The notes below the pieces were generated by a model that saw only the letters and a list, made by a program, of their open reading frames with translations, was not told the DNA's origin and ran no database searches. This document shows, piece by piece, positions 1 through 12,560 of a stretch of DNA of 64,000 nucleotides. A program made the translations under genes and the position numbers. This DNA is from Chamaea fasciata (lineage: Eukaryota > Chordata > Aves > Passeriformes > Sylviidae): NCBI GenBank assembly GCA_029207755.1, contig JARCOQ010000025.1:2534820-2598819 (forward strand), given 5' to 3'. The stretch's first letter is position 1, and each line of letters starts with the position of its first letter.

Positions 1-398
1 CCCCATTTTTCCCCACTTTCCCCAATTTTCCCCCCATTTTTTCCCCCTTTCTCCCTGTTTTCCCCCATTTTCCCCCATTTCCCCCCATTTTCCTCATTTT
101 TTCCCCCATCTTTCCCCATTTCCTCCCAACCTTCTCCATTTCCCCCCATTTCCCCCTCATTTTCCCCCTTTTCCCCATTTTTCCACATTTTCCCCCATTT
201 TTCCGCATTTCCCCCCAATTTTCCTCCCACGTTTCCCCATTTTTTCCCATTACGCCCATTCCCCCCATTTTTCCCCACTTTCCCCAATTTTCCCCCATTT
301 TTTCCCCCATTTCCCCCCATTTTCCTCATTTTTTCCCCATTCCCTCCCGTTTTTCCCCATTTCCCCCTCATTTCCCCCCATTTTCCACATGATTTTTC
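1..398. repeat. C/T-rich minisatellite
   Basis: The strand is almost pure pyrimidine with scattered A, built from variants of CCCCATTTTT of about 9-12 bases. It starts at or before the window edge. Open frames across it are low-complexity artefacts. Confidence 0.9.
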
Positions 399-2416
399 CG
401 TGTTTCCTGGGTGCTCTGCAAACCCAAGGAATCCTCCTCGGGAAAGGACCGGGAACATTCCCCGTCACCACCCTCAGGGCAAACTCAGGAGGTTTTTCTC
501 CCCAAAAACCTCCTTAAATCCCCGTGCCTCAGTTTCCCACCCCCCGCGGGCGGCACGAGGCTCCCGCTGGGCGCTAAAATTAGGATTTTTAGGGAAGTGA
601 GAGTCTTTCTGTGCCTCAGCGATTTTCATTTTCCCCCTCAGAATGGAAAAAAAAAAAAAAATAAAAATAACCACAATATCCCCCCCCCCCCACACACACA
701 CTCCCAGGAAATCACCGTGAAGCCTCAGGGTCATTCCCAAAGGTTTGGTGAAGCTTCCAGAAGGTCGAGGAAGTTCCCGGGGGCTGTTTCTTTTATTTTT
801 TTGCGGCAGCTTGACCAAAATTGGGTTGGTTTGGGGGGAGGCACAAACCCTGGGCGTGGTGAGGGTCCCCAAAAAAAAAAAACAAACCGTGAGGCTTTTT
901 GCTGCCGAGGCGATCTCGAGATATTTAGGGGAGGAAAAAAATGGGGAAAATTAGAGGGAAAATGGGAGGGGAAAAAAAAACCTGGTTGTGGAGTGAGGGA
1001 GGGGCAGAGCCGCGTTCTGGGCTGACGGCGGGTGAGGTTCCATGAAAAACTGGAGCAGAGCGGAGCCCGGGAGGCAGATCAATGCAAACAGCACGAGGAA
1101 ACTGGGACGCGGCTCCCGAGCCGGGATGTTTGCGGCAGCGGGGCCGCCGCCACTCGCGCTGGGATCGCCCCGGCGGGTCCCGGTTCCCCCGGGGACTGGG
1201 GCGGCTCCGGGGTCAGACCCCGCGGATGGGCTCCGGGACACGACCCCGCTCCTAGAGCGGACAGATTTCTGCACATCCTCACCAATAAAAAATTGGGTTT
1301 GTCCCAGCAATATCCAGATTGTCCAGCCGGGAAACCCCCTGGGGCGGGCGGGATCTGCAGGCCGCCCCTGAAACCTCGGCAGGGCAGCTCCCAAAGAAGG
1401 ATTTTAATTTTAATTTTTATTTTTAATTTTTAGTTTTTTATTTTTTTTTAAATTTCAATTCTAAGTTTTTAGATTTTTGTTTTTTTTTTTTATTTTTTAA
1501 ATATATTTTTATTTTTGTTTTTATTTTCTCGTGGTTCCTGCCCGCCCGAGGAGGGTGAGGATAACCCTGGGGAGCTCGAAAAGGGAAAAATCCCCTGAAG
1601 ATCCCTTCGAGCCCTGAGGCAACACCCGGCAGGTGGATGAGAGGGATAAAAGCGAGGAAATCCTTGGATAACGGGCACGGCTGGGCACGGACAGGCAGGA
1701 GGGGACAGTGACGGGTGTGGAGGGCAGCAGAAGGTGCCGATGTCCCCGAAGAGCCGATGATGATGATGATGATTGTCACATACTCGCAATGATGATTGTC
1801 ATCATTCCCGTATGATGGATGACGATCATGGATTGGGATAATTAACAAGCTCCGGGGACAAGGTCGGGGCCACCTCCAGCCCCGGGGCCGCCGCCAATCC
1901 CGGGGACACCGCCTGCCCCGGGGACACGGCGACATTATTGACCCGCGCCCTGCTCGGTGTCAGCCGTGTGGCCCTCCAGGACATCCCGCTGGGAACGGGC
2001 CTTTTAGGACATCCTCTCCCAATTCCTGCCTCGCTGGAGTTCCCGAGCTCGCCCAGCCCGGCTGGGACAGGATCTATCCCAAAACTCCGCTCCGGAGCCC
2101 GAAGTGATCCCGGGGATTTCTTTTCCCTCCCCTCCACTTCATTCATTTTCCTCCTGTGATCCCTGAGAGGAGGGGGTCCTCCAAGGGACCCCCAGTTGTG
2201 TCCCCCGCCCCAAATCCCGCCTCTTGTTCCTCTGGGGGGGGATCTTGGCAGCAGGTGCCCGCTCCCCGCGGACTGATCCCGCTCCCCGCCGCGGGCCAAG
2301 GGCTCCGACAGGAATAAACACATCCCGAATGCCTTTCCATAAGGGGAGCGAACCTGCTGGCCGAGGTGCCGCTCTCCCGGCTCCTTTCCAGCCCGGCGGT
2401 CACCGCGGGCCAGGCG
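399..2416. other. Intergenic, no gene seen
   Basis: GC-rich unique DNA with short simple tracts: an A run at about 647-663, a C run with CA repeats near 680-700, and a GAT run near 1757-1773. I found no exon with convincing protein similarity or splice context. Confidence 0.6.
1398..1530. repeat. T/A-rich low-complexity tract
   Basis: Runs of T interrupted by single or paired A, in units such as TTTTAATTTTTA, in sharp contrast to the GC-rich flanks. It has no coding character. Confidence 0.85.
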
Positions 2417-2987
2417 GGAGAAGGGGAAAGGGAAAAGGGGAAATGGGAAAGGGGAAAGGGAAAAGGGGGAAATGGGAAATGGGAAATGGAAATGGGGAAA
2501 AGGAAAGGGAAAAGGGGGAAAGGGAAAAGGGGAAATGGGAAAGGGAAAAGGGGAAAAGGGGAAATGGGAAATGGGAAATGGAAATGGGGAAAAGGAAAGG
2601 GAAAAGGGGGAAAGGGAAAAGGGGAAATGGGAAAGGGAAAAGGGGGAAAAGGGGAAATGGGAAAGGGAAAAGGGGAAAGGGGAAAGGGGAAAGGGAAAAG
2701 GGGAAAGGGGAAATGGGAAAGGGAAAAGGGGAAAGGGAAAATGGGAAACAGGAAAGGGAAAATGGGAAACGGGAAAGGGAAAATGGGAAACGGGAAAGGG
2801 AAAGGGAAAAGGGGAAAGGGGGAAAGGAAAAAGGGGAAAGGAGAAAAGGGAAAAAGGGAAAGGGGGAAAGGGAAAAAGGGAAAGGAGAAAAGGGGAAAGG
2901 GAAAAGGGAAAAAGGAAAAAGGAAAAGGGAAAAGGGGAGAAGGGGAAAGGGAAAGGGGAAAAAAAGGGAAAAGAGGAAAGGAAAAAA
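2417..2987. repeat. 570-bp polypurine minisatellite (GGGAAA family)
   Basis: The plus strand is nearly all G and A for about 570 bases, made of GGGAAA, GGGGAAA and GGGAAATG variants. Longer blocks repeat within it: the segment near 2470-2560 is echoed near 2570-2660. Uninterrupted purine strands of this length can form triplex DNA. All six frames give Gly/Lys or Pro/Phe/Ser frames that are not genes. Confidence 0.95.
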
Positions 2988-3330
2988 CTCTGGCACCTCC
3001 TGGCAAATCCCAGATTTTGGGATGAGCCCGAACCCTTCCCCACACGGTGCCCACCCCAAAGGCGGGAAGGACGTGCTGGGGACAGCCCTGAATGCCGTGG
3101 ATTAATGAATGAGTGTTAATTAGCCATAGGCGGGTGGTGGGAGCTGCCTGGGGCCACGGTGAGGACAGCGCAGGGGGTGGCCGTGCCCGCCCCGGGTGGC
3201 ACTGCGGGTCACGGGTGTCACCTCACCCCACAGCAGGGATTCCCCTGCTCCGAGCAGCTTTTCCCGTTCCCGGCTGTTTTCCCATCCTTACATAAACCCC
3301 GCTAAGCAGGGCGGCCCTTTCACATCTCCT

Positions 3331-3363
3331 GCTGCCATCGCTGCCATCGCTGCCATCGCTGCC
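3331..3363. repeat. Short 9-bp tandem repeat
   Basis: The unit GCTGCCATC is repeated almost perfectly three to four times. It is a small array of no evident function. Confidence 0.85.
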
Positions 3364-3442
3364 GGTGGCTCTGTCACCCGCTGTCCCCTCTGCCCGCCCG
3401 GCAGCCGAGGAGGGAGCTGGGCTGCCTTGGCGGCCAGCCCCA

Positions 3443-3632
3443 TGGTTTTGGGGTGACAGTGGGGACAGGCTGGATTTTGGGATGGCAGTGGGGACAAGAT
3501 GGGTTTAGGGTGACAGTGGAGACAGGTTGATTTTGGGGTGACAGTGGGGACAGGCTGGATTTTGGGTGACAGCAGGGACAGGCTGGATTTTGGGGTGGCA
3601 GTGGGGACAGGCTGATTTTTGGGGTCACCCCC
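3443..3632. repeat. Minisatellite, about 31-bp unit
   Basis: About six imperfect copies of a unit containing GTGACAGTGGGGACAGGCTG followed by GATTTTGGG. Confidence 0.9.
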
Positions 3633-4079
3633 AGCCCGGCCACCAGCCACCAGTTCATTCAACAGTGCCCTGGGATGGCTTTGGGGCAGGAAAGTGGGAT
3701 TGGGAATTCAGTGGAGTGGCTGAGCCTGTGCCGTGCCCTCCCAGGGCGGGGGGACAGGGCAGGTGGGGACACTGAGCAGGACTTGGTGGCACTGCCACAC
3801 TCGGGAGGCTTTTGACCCTCTGTGCTCATCAAGGAGGGTCCCATCCCCAGGACAACCCCCTGCCCACGGGACCGGGACATCCCAAATTCCCATAACATCC
3901 CAAATTCCCGATCTTTTACGGCTCCCTCTGGCCAGGGCTGTCCCCTGCCCAGCCCTGTCACACGTCTCTGTCACCAGCAGCTCCAAGGAGGGTGAATTTT
4001 TGATGAGCCAGGGATGAAAATTTTGTGGCTGTCACTAATTGAGCAGGGAAGGGCAGCCGGGGCTGGGGTGGCTCCGGCC

Positions 4080-4135
4080 GTGTGTGACACCGGCGGACAC
4101 CGGGGGACACTGGGGGACACCAGGGGACACGGTGA
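4080..4135. repeat. Short GGGGACAC repeat
   Basis: About five to six copies of a 9-10 base unit around CGGGGGACAC. It resembles the core of the array starting at 4425. Confidence 0.7.
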
Positions 4136-4424
4136 CACCTGGATGTGCCGGGACAGGCTGGGGACCCTGGGCACAGAGGCCGGAGGGAAAAACCTCCAGG
4201 AGCGAATCTGCTTCCCTGGAGAACCATCAGAATTCCCAGGAAGGCTCTCGCGGGTCACTGGAGGCAGGGAGAGCCTTGCGGGGATGGAGGGAACGCTGGG
4301 ATACGCGGTAATTCCAGCCTGCTCCCTGATTTCCACCTCACAGCTTCCCTCGGCTCCTTGGATTTGCTGCTGTGGCCGTGGAGTTGTTCCCAGGGTGTCC
4401 AAATCCCGAGGTTTGATTTGGGAT

Positions 4425-4690
4425 CTGGGGACGCTGGGAGCTGGGGACACTGGGAACTGATGGCACTGGGAGCTGGGACACCAGGAACTGGGGACACTGG
4501 GAGCTGGGGACATTGGGAACTGGTGACACTGGGATCTGGGGACACTGGTCCCCATTCCCAAGGCTGGATGAGGTGAAGGTTTCCATTGTTCCCAGTGGGT
4601 TTGTGGGGACACCGGGATTTGGGGACACCAGGAGCTGGTGACACTGCAAGCTGGGACACTGGGTACTGGGGACACTGGGACACTGGACAG
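4425..4690. repeat. Minisatellite, about 17-bp unit
   Basis: Copies of GGGGACACTGGGAGCTG and close variants in two blocks. Between them lies a segment with 'CCCCATTCCCAAGGCTG', which itself recurs near 4694. Confidence 0.85.
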
Positions 4691-6544
4691 TGATCCCCCA
4701 TTCCCAAGGCTGCACGAGGTGAGGATTCCCGTGGCTCCCAGGCTTGGCAGGGGACTGAGCTGTCCAGGAGGGGACAGACATTCCGGCTCATTCCGCACTT
4801 TGGGGGGATTCGGGAAAGGCAGGAAGAGCAGCTGGACGCTCAGGATGCCCAAGGCCGTGGTCACACGTGTCCTCTCTGTCCCTGTGGCTCCTTCCTGCCC
4901 CTTTGGGACAGGCCCTGGTGTGACACTCGTGTGGCCACCCAGTGTCACCCACCAGGATGTCCCGGGATGACCCCGGGCCACCCTCGTGTTCCTGGCAGCC
5001 CTGCTGGCTCCCAGCTGGAATCAAACCCTGAGCGCTTGGACCAAAATCCCATTTTCCAGCCCCGGTCTGGCTGTGGGAGCTCCCAGGGCTCTGTTGGGAC
5101 CCTGATCCATCAGGATCCTGATCCCAAACCTGCCCCTCCTGCTGCCAGGGACCGCTCCCGCTCCGGGCTTCTCCATCCTGAGGGAAGCAACCAAGAGGAA
5201 TCAAAGCCTGGCTGAGCTGGAGCAGCAGCAATTAAACCCAAATGATTAATCACAAACAGAGAGCGGCCATAAAACTTCCCAGCGAGAGCAGGGAGGGCGG
5301 GAGGAGCAGCTCGGCAGCGGGAGGGGCTCCCAGCAGGATTTGGGATGCTCCCTGCTCGCTGGGCTCCCTTTGGGATTGGGACAAGGATGAGCTTTGGCTG
5401 GAGGCGTCTCCTTGGATGGAGCTGGGGATGTTTTCCCAGCTAGATTTTCCTCCCCGTGGTGCCCAGGACGACCAGGGCTGCTCTCCTTGGGTGGGGAAGG
5501 CCAGGACTGGGATTTGCCCAGGGCCTGGATTCCACCTTGGGATGTGTTTGGGATCCTCTCCCGGCCCAAAACTGTGCCTGTGGGTCAGCTCAGAACCCGG
5601 GGGAGCAGCCAGGGATTGTCCCCGTGACGGGAGAGGGGACACGGGTGGGGACCACAAACCAACAGCCAGCGATCCCAAACGGGAGGACAGCCCTTGGAAT
5701 TCCCCCGGATCGCCACACGGGATGGGTTTGGCTTGGAATTTTCCCGGCGTGTTTGGGTGTTTTCGTGTCCCTGAACACGCGTGGGAGTGGCGGCAGCGGA
5801 GCCCGAGCTTCCCACGGCGCTGTTCCCGCATTCCCGGCGCATCCCACGGCTCCGATCCCAGCGCGTTCCCGCCCGCGGCCAGGAGCACAAAACTTTCTCC
5901 CCTTTGAAGGAAGGAAAGCCGAGGATTATCCCGGCTCTCCCGTTGCCACGGCAACCCGCAAACATCCATCGGGAGAATCCCTCATCCTGCTCCTCTCGGG
6001 ACCCGGTTTTCCCCTGCCCCATCCCTTCCCGACAATCAAATCCCGGTGGGAACTCCAGGAGAGGCCAAGGAATGTCCCCGACACCCTCCTGTCCCCAGGA
6101 GAGTCGGGAAAAGGCTCCTGGGGGACGGGGATGCTCTTTCCGTTTCCATTTTTAATATCAGGGGTGTCCATCCCCCATCCCTCCGCAGGAACCTGGCGGC
6201 ACCGCCGTGGTGGGAAATGAAAATCCATCCCCAACGCTTGATTATTCTTATTAATAAAACTTTTAAAAATTGGCTGGAGGAGGTGCTGCTGACCTTGGCA
6301 CGAGGAGCGTGCCGGGACTCAGCAGCGGGTGGGGTAAATGGGATCTCTGGCCTCATCCCAAGGCACTGACTCCTCCCGGAGCCGGTCATTAATCCCAGGA
6401 AATGCCCTGTGCCTTGGGTCAGCCGTGATTTATGGGCGCAGGATCCCATCCCCGCCGTCCGCGGCCAAGTCCTGAAGTCATTCCGTGCAGGGCTGCCCTT
6501 GGCTGAGGGAGCTGCTGCGGGGCCAGGCTGGGGCTCGGGGCTGG
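4691..6544. other. Intergenic, no gene seen
   Basis: GC-rich unique DNA. A short A/T-rich island at about 6225-6275 contains TTATTCTTATTAATAAAAC and might be a conserved non-coding element, but nothing proves this. No supported exon. Confidence 0.55.
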
Positions 6545-6640
6545 CGTGTGGGATGTGGGATGTGGGATGTGGGATGTGGGATGTGGGATATGGGATGTGG
6601 GATGTGGGGCTGCGGGATGTGGGATGTGGGGCTGTGGGGT
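6545..6640. repeat. Heptamer repeat (GGGATGT)n
   Basis: About a dozen copies of GGGATGT with a few interruptions. The G-rich strand could form G-quadruplexes. It merges into a longer-unit array. Confidence 0.9.
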
Positions 6641-7165
6641 ATCAGTGGTGTGGGATTTGGGGGCTGTGGGCTGTGGGGGCTGCAGGATTTGGGTGGTGTG
6701 GGATTTGGGATGCAGGAATTGTTGGGATGTGGATGCTGTGGGACGTGGGTGCGGCAGGATGTGGATGCCGAGGGATGCAGGTTCTGAGGGATGCAGGAAT
6801 TGTTGGGATGCAGGAGTGAGGGGTGAGGGTGCTGCAGGATGTCGGTGCTGAGGGATTTGGGTGCTGCAGGATTTGGATGAAGCAGGATGGGTCTTGTGGG
6901 ATGCTGGGATGTGGATTCTGCAGGATTTGGGTTCTGCAGCATGTTGATCCTGTGGGATTTTGGTGCTGCAGGATTTGGATCCTGTGGGATATGGGTGCTG
7001 CAAGATTTGGGTGCTGCAGGATTTGGATTCTGCAGCATCTCGGTTCTGCGGGATGTGAATCCTGTGGGATTTGGGCGCTGCAGAATTTGGATTCTGTGGG
7101 ATTTGGGTTCTGCAGGATTTGGGCGCTGCAGGATGTGGTTCCTGTGGGATCTGGGTGCTGCAGGC
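6641..7165. repeat. Minisatellite, about 18-21-bp unit
   Basis: Degenerate copies of GGATTTGGGTGCTGCAGGAT, some with TTCTGCAG or CTGTGGG variants. The long open frames across it on both strands are repeat-derived. Confidence 0.9.
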
Positions 7166-8124
7166 CCTGCCGAGCCCGGTGGATAATCCCCCCCGCCTGG
7201 ATCCAAGGATTGCATCTCCTTGTGGATTTGGACCACTCCACATGGGGCCAGGAAAACCCCTGTGGGGTGAGCACAGCCCTGAGCCGTGCAGCACAGCACC
7301 CCAAAACCACCGAGCCCCCCGGAAAAAAACCTCCCACCGTCCCATATTCCCTCCATCCCTGCAAGGAATCCTCAGCACTACCTTCCCTCTCTTATCCCAC
7401 CATTTTTCCCGGCTGGAAAACGCAGCCCCTCCTTTTTCCCTCCTCCCTCCCCGCCGCGTTCCACCATCCCGCTCCTTAAGAAGCGAAATAAACCCCATTT
7501 ATCACCGTAACGATTTTAATTTCCCGGCTCTCGGGGTGATTTATTGGAGCCGCTTCCCGGAGCTGATGACAAGTTCAGGGACGGGCTGGGGGGTGGCAGG
7601 GGACACGCGGGGACACACCGTGGGCTCCCGCTGAGTCCCGTGGCAGCACGAGCCGGGGAAAAAAAGCTTAAAATAAAATCAACCAGGACGGGGGGTTGGA
7701 CAGGGAAGGGACATTTCTCCGCCCTGGAGCCGCGTGGATGCGGGAAAACCACGGCACGTGGCAGCGGCCGGTGCCACCCCGGGCTGTCCCCGCGGTGTCA
7801 CCCGGCCCCGCCGGCGCTCGGGCCGGAGGTGACAAAGCCACCTCAAAAATCAGAGGGGTTTGAGGCCGTAAATCCAGGTGGGAAAAGCTCCAAGGTGTGT
7901 CACCCTGCCCTGGGCTGGGCTGGGCAGAGGGGATAAAAAACCAGCGGGGTTTAAGTCAGGGAATCCCAGCGGCTCCATCCCACACCCCTGAGCCCCCCGG
8001 GGCACGGGGAAACTTTGGAAAAGCCCCTTTGGGGACGCTTCCCGATCCAGACCCTTCCCAGCATCCCTCGGCAAATCCAGGCTGCCCAAAGGTTTATTTT
8101 CCTCTGCATTTATTCGCCCACATC
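7166..8124. other. Intergenic, no gene seen
   Basis: GC-rich unique DNA. An A/T-richer patch at about 7480-7550 (AAATAAACCCCATTTATCAC) interrupts it. No exon or RNA gene recognised. Confidence 0.55.
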
Positions 8125-8440
8125 TCTCTTTTTTCTTATTTTAGTCCCCTTTTCCCTAATTTTATTCCCCCTTTTTTTCCCTTATTTTATTCCCCGTTTT
8201 CCTTATTTCATCCTCCCTTTCCCTTATTTTATTCCCCCTTTTTCCTTATTTTATTCCCCTTTTTTCCTTATTTTATTTCCTTTCTTCTTATTTTATTCCC
8301 CTATTTTTCTTTATTTTATTCACCTTTATCCTTATTTTATTCCCCCTTTTTTACCTGATTTTATTCTTCTTTTTTCCTTATTTTATTTTCCCCTTTTCCC
8401 ATATTTTATTCCCTTTTTTCCCTTATTTTTTTCCCCCTGT
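8125..8440. repeat. T-rich minisatellite, about 20-bp unit
   Basis: Variable copies of TTATTTTATTCCCCTTTTTCC-like units; the plus strand is almost pure pyrimidine apart from single A residues. Phe/Tyr/Pro-rich open frames here are artefacts. Confidence 0.92.
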
Positions 8441-9945
8441 TTGTCCGAAATCCTTTCTCGATCTCTCAATAATTTCCTCCGGGTAAATTTCAGGACTTCC
8501 AGAGGACAGGGGGTGGAATTTTCATCCCTCAGCATTCCCACTTTATCCCTACGAACCACATCCAGCCTTCCCGGGAAAGCCGGCCGGAGATTTTGGGCGC
8601 CGATGTCACAGCCGGGACACGTCCCCTGTGGGATCTGGGGACATCCCAGCCCCATCCCTGCTCCCGAAATTCCCCCAGGGATCTGATTTGGGGAATGACG
8701 TGGACAAAAGAGGGAATTCTTGGGGAATTGCCACCTCCGGAGCATCCCGCCGCTCCTGTCGCCCCTTTTAAGGCTGTTGCTGCTGTCCCCGGAGGGGTTT
8801 TTGTGGAGCAGGGCTGGGAGCGGCTCCAGGAGGCTGGAATTGTGTTCCAGGATATCCAGAGTGGTGCTTCCAACTGGGATCACCCCTCCCGAGCAACCCT
8901 GGGTGCCCCTCGGGTCAAGTCAAAGATGCTGCAGAGCAAATATTCCCAAAAAAGAAAAAAAAAAATCCCTGTGTCCAAACTTCCCCTCTCCAAGGCCTCC
9001 GTGGGTGCTCCCGGACAATTCCCAGCTGGAAATGTCAATTCCAGAGCCCGGGCAGGGTGTTCCCACAACCCCAATTCCTGGAGTTCTGTGGGGGCCTTCA
9101 GAATTTAAACCACATCTCGTCCTCTTTGGCCCTGTGTATCCCCAAAAAAATCCCCTGAAATCCCGGGATTTCAAGGTGCCCGGGATGCAGGGATGGCTCC
9201 CAGCGTCCCTGGCACAGGAAGAACCCAAAACCACCAACACTTGCTGCGATTTGTTTTCCGACCCCTCAGCACTCCCATCCCAAAGAACTCCGGCACCTCC
9301 TCCAGCTTAAAGCCACAAAATCCCTGATTTTTCCCCAAAAAACCCCAGGGACACGGGGGAAAGGCAGCGCTGGATTTGCTGATTTTGGGGGTTTTTTTGG
9401 GGGGGAAATTTTTAACCTTTTAAATTTCTTTTTTTGAAGGAGGGTTGGTTCCTTCTCCCTCTCTCTTTCTGTTCCTGCCAGGGATGGAAAGTTTTGCTCC
9501 AGCTCACCCTTGTGACTGGAAAACGAGCCGGGGCAGCCTCGGAACAAGGGGATGGTTCTTTCCCGGTTTTTTTTTGGTGTTTTTTTTTTTTTTTTTTTTT
9601 CCGTGGCAAAGTTCTCAGGAAAGTGGTTTTGCAAGGAGGCCGAGGGGGAAAATTTCAAGGAGTGAAATTCCTGGGGAAAAAAAAAAAAACCACAAAAAAA
9701 CACGATCCAGAAAGGATGAGGGTGAAAATGTGGAGGGGATTTAGGGGGAAAAGGGTTTGGGATGGGGACAGAATGGTCAGGGAGAGGAGCAGGATTCCAG
9801 AGCTGTGGCCACTCCAAGGAAAACCTGGGAATGTGTTTGGGAATGATCCCAGGGGCTGGATCAGGGCCTGGAGCTGATCCCAACTGAAATTCCTGGAGGG
9901 GCTGGAGGAATGCCTGGGGGTTTGGTTGTGCAAATGGGGCAGGGA
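8441..9945. other. Intergenic, no gene seen
   Basis: Unique DNA with simple tracts: an A run at about 8950-8963, T runs near 9560-9600 and an A run near 9678-9690. No supported exon. Confidence 0.55.
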
Positions 9946-10345
9946 GTGGGATGGGATCCATGGGATGGGATGAGATGGGATCCATGGGATCCATGGGATC
10001 CATGGAATGGGATGGGATCCATGGAATGAGATCCATGGGATGGGATGGAATGGGTCGGGATGGGATCCATGGGATGGGATGGGATGGGATCCATGGGATG
10101 GGATGGAATGGATTGGGATGGAATCCATGGGATGGGATGGGATCCATGGAATGAGATCCATGGGATGGGATGGAATGGGTTGGGATGGGTTGGGATGGGA
10201 TGGGATCCATGGGATCCATGGGATCCATGGGATGGGATGGGATCCCTGGAATGAGATCCATGGGATGGGATGGAATGGTTTGGGATGGGATCCATGGGAT
10301 GGGACGGGCTCCATGTGACAGGATCCATGGGATGGGCATTGGGTG
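9946..10345. repeat. Minisatellite of GGGAT/ATCCATGG units
   Basis: About 400 bases built from GGGAT pentamers and ATCCATGGGAT blocks. CCATGG and GGATCC palindromes recur throughout. Met/Gly/Trp/Asp-rich open frames are caused by the repeat. Confidence 0.95.
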
Positions 10346-12128
10346 GGATGTGATGAAAACTCTCCTGAAAAAGAAAAGGAGGGAAAAGAGGGATATAGTT
10401 GGAGAACCCCAGAGCCGCAGATGGAAGGAGTTAATCCCGAGGATCCTCCCTGGCCGTTCCCAGCAGGATTTCAGCCCCTTCCAAGGGGATTTTGCAACAC
10501 GTGTTGCAAAATGAGAAAGTCATTGGGGGAGCTGAGGAATGGATTCTGCACCAGCGGGGAAGTGCTTGCCTGGGATCTTCTGGCAGTTTGGGAAGTTTTC
10601 CTTTCTCCAAAAAAAACCCCCAAAATCCATTTGGAAGCAGAAATCCCTTGAAATCAATGTGGGGGATTTCCATAAATATGGTGGGATTTCAGAAAATCCT
10701 CATTTTCCCAGAAAAAAAAAATTCTATTCCAATCCCTAAAATTGATTTTCCCTGGGTCCACTTTCATTCCTGGTAGTTTCACTTTTCCCCCAAAACATTC
10801 ACAGCCTTCTCTGAGCTCCCATCAGGCCGTTCCCCACCTCTGGAAGCACTTCCAGAACTTCCAGCTGGAAAATTTCGTGATTCAAGGTGTTTTTTGCTGT
10901 TGGAGGCTCCTGGGGAAAACCCCAGAGAGGCAAAACCATCCTGCTCCAGACCCCTCAAGCAGCTCCTACTTGATTTAAGGAAAAAATTCCACATTTTATT
11001 TAAGGAAAAATCCTTTATTTCGGGGAAAAATTCCCTACTTTTCACCTGAAAAGTGCTGGCACCATTCCATGCCCCCGGCTCTGGGATTCTCCATCTGCTC
11101 CCGGCGCAGGGAAAAGCAGGAAGAGCGCAGGATCGATGTGGCCGCGATTATTAATTGATTTTTATTTTTTTTCCGCCCTCAATGGCACCAGATGTCCCCT
11201 CCCTCCTGTCCCTGCCGCTCCCAATCCCTGCAGGAAAAATCGGGATGGGCCAGAGCGGGAATTCCCCCTCATAATCTCAATTTTCACGTTTTCTTCCTTT
11301 ATTTCCGCCTTTTCTTCTTTATTAGGGCGGGATAAACAATTCCCGTGAATCTCAACTCCTCTCCCACATGGAGACAGCATCCAGCACATTCCCAAATTCC
11401 CATTAATTAAGGATTCAAAGCCAAATTTCCCAAAGTGCGGCTCTGCTGATGGCAAACGGGGAGAGCGGGACGCGATCGAAGCAGATCCACGGCACCGCCG
11501 CATTTATCCCCCTAATGGGGTTTTTATCCTGATTCCTGGATATTTATGGATTGGGATTTCAGCAGGGATGTGGGACATGCCGGAGGGTCAGCCCTGTGCC
11601 AGCACAGCCAAAGTGACAAGGACAAAACCCAGCGGGGGCACAGCCCGGTGTCCCTGGTGACATCGGTGGCGGGATTCACCCCAGAGTCTGAATTTCCCAA
11701 ATTTCCCGAATCTCCTGAATTTTCCCCCAAAGCCGGTGATCAGCTCCAGCTCCTGATGGAATTGTTTTTTGGGGGAAAAAGGGTTTCAATTGCAGAGACA
11801 GTTGCTGGGAGTGCAGCCGGGGGTTCCATCAGAAATCTGGAATTTCCCAAATCCGCCCCCTCCCGAGAAACGGCGCCCAGCGGGATAATCTCACTCCCAG
11901 CAGCTCCAACGCCGAATAAATCGACTGAAAAGACAAATAAATGCAGGCGCAGGAGGGGCTGGGGCGGCACATTCCCGGCCTTTCCCTCCCTGTCAGGAAT
12001 TCAGCGGGAATTGATCCACCCAGATCCATAATTCCCGAGCACAGCCATTGATTTTCCAGCATGTCCTCCGGCGGGGTCGGAGCAGTGAGCGGAACCCGGG
12101 CACGGCCGGGTGGGGAAGGGCAGGATGG
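10346..12128. other. Intergenic, no gene seen
   Basis: Mixed unique DNA, somewhat A/T-richer between 10600 and 11450. No protein similarity or splice-framed exon recognised on either strand. Confidence 0.5.
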
Positions 12129-12560
12129 GACATTCCAGGGGTTCTCTGAGCCATTCCAGGGGTTCTCTGAGCCATTCCAAGGGTTCTCTGAGACATTCCA
12201 GGGGTTCTCTGAGCCATTCCAAGGGTTCTCTGAGCCATTCCAGGGGTTCTCTGAGCCATTCCAAGGGTTCTCTGAGCCATTCCAGGGGTTCTCTGAGCCA
12301 TTCCAAGGGTTCTCTGAGCCATTCCAGGGGTTCTCTGAGCCATTCCAAGGGTTCTCTGAGCCATTCCAGGGGTTCTCTGAGCCATTCCAAGGGTTCTCTG
12401 AGCCATTCCAGGGGTTCTCTGAGACATTCCAAGGGTTCTCTGAGCCATTTCAAGGGTTCTCTGAGCCATTCCAGGGGTTCTCTGAGCCATTCCAAGGGTT
12501 CTCTGAGCCATTCCAGGGGTTCTCTGAGACATTCCAAGGGATTCTGAGCCATTCTGAGCC
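12129..12560. repeat. 21-bp minisatellite with 42-bp dimer structure
   Basis: About 20 copies of a 21-bp unit (core GGTTCTCTGAGCCATTCCA). Units carrying CCAGGGGTT and CCAAGGGTT alternate almost regularly, giving a 42-bp higher-order unit. Because 21 is a multiple of three, several frames stay open on both strands. Confidence 0.97.

Noticed and set aside
1826..3105. Phe/Pro/Ser-rich and Gly/Lys-rich frames of 200-400 codons
   Set aside because: Produced by the polypurine minisatellite; low-complexity translation in all frames.
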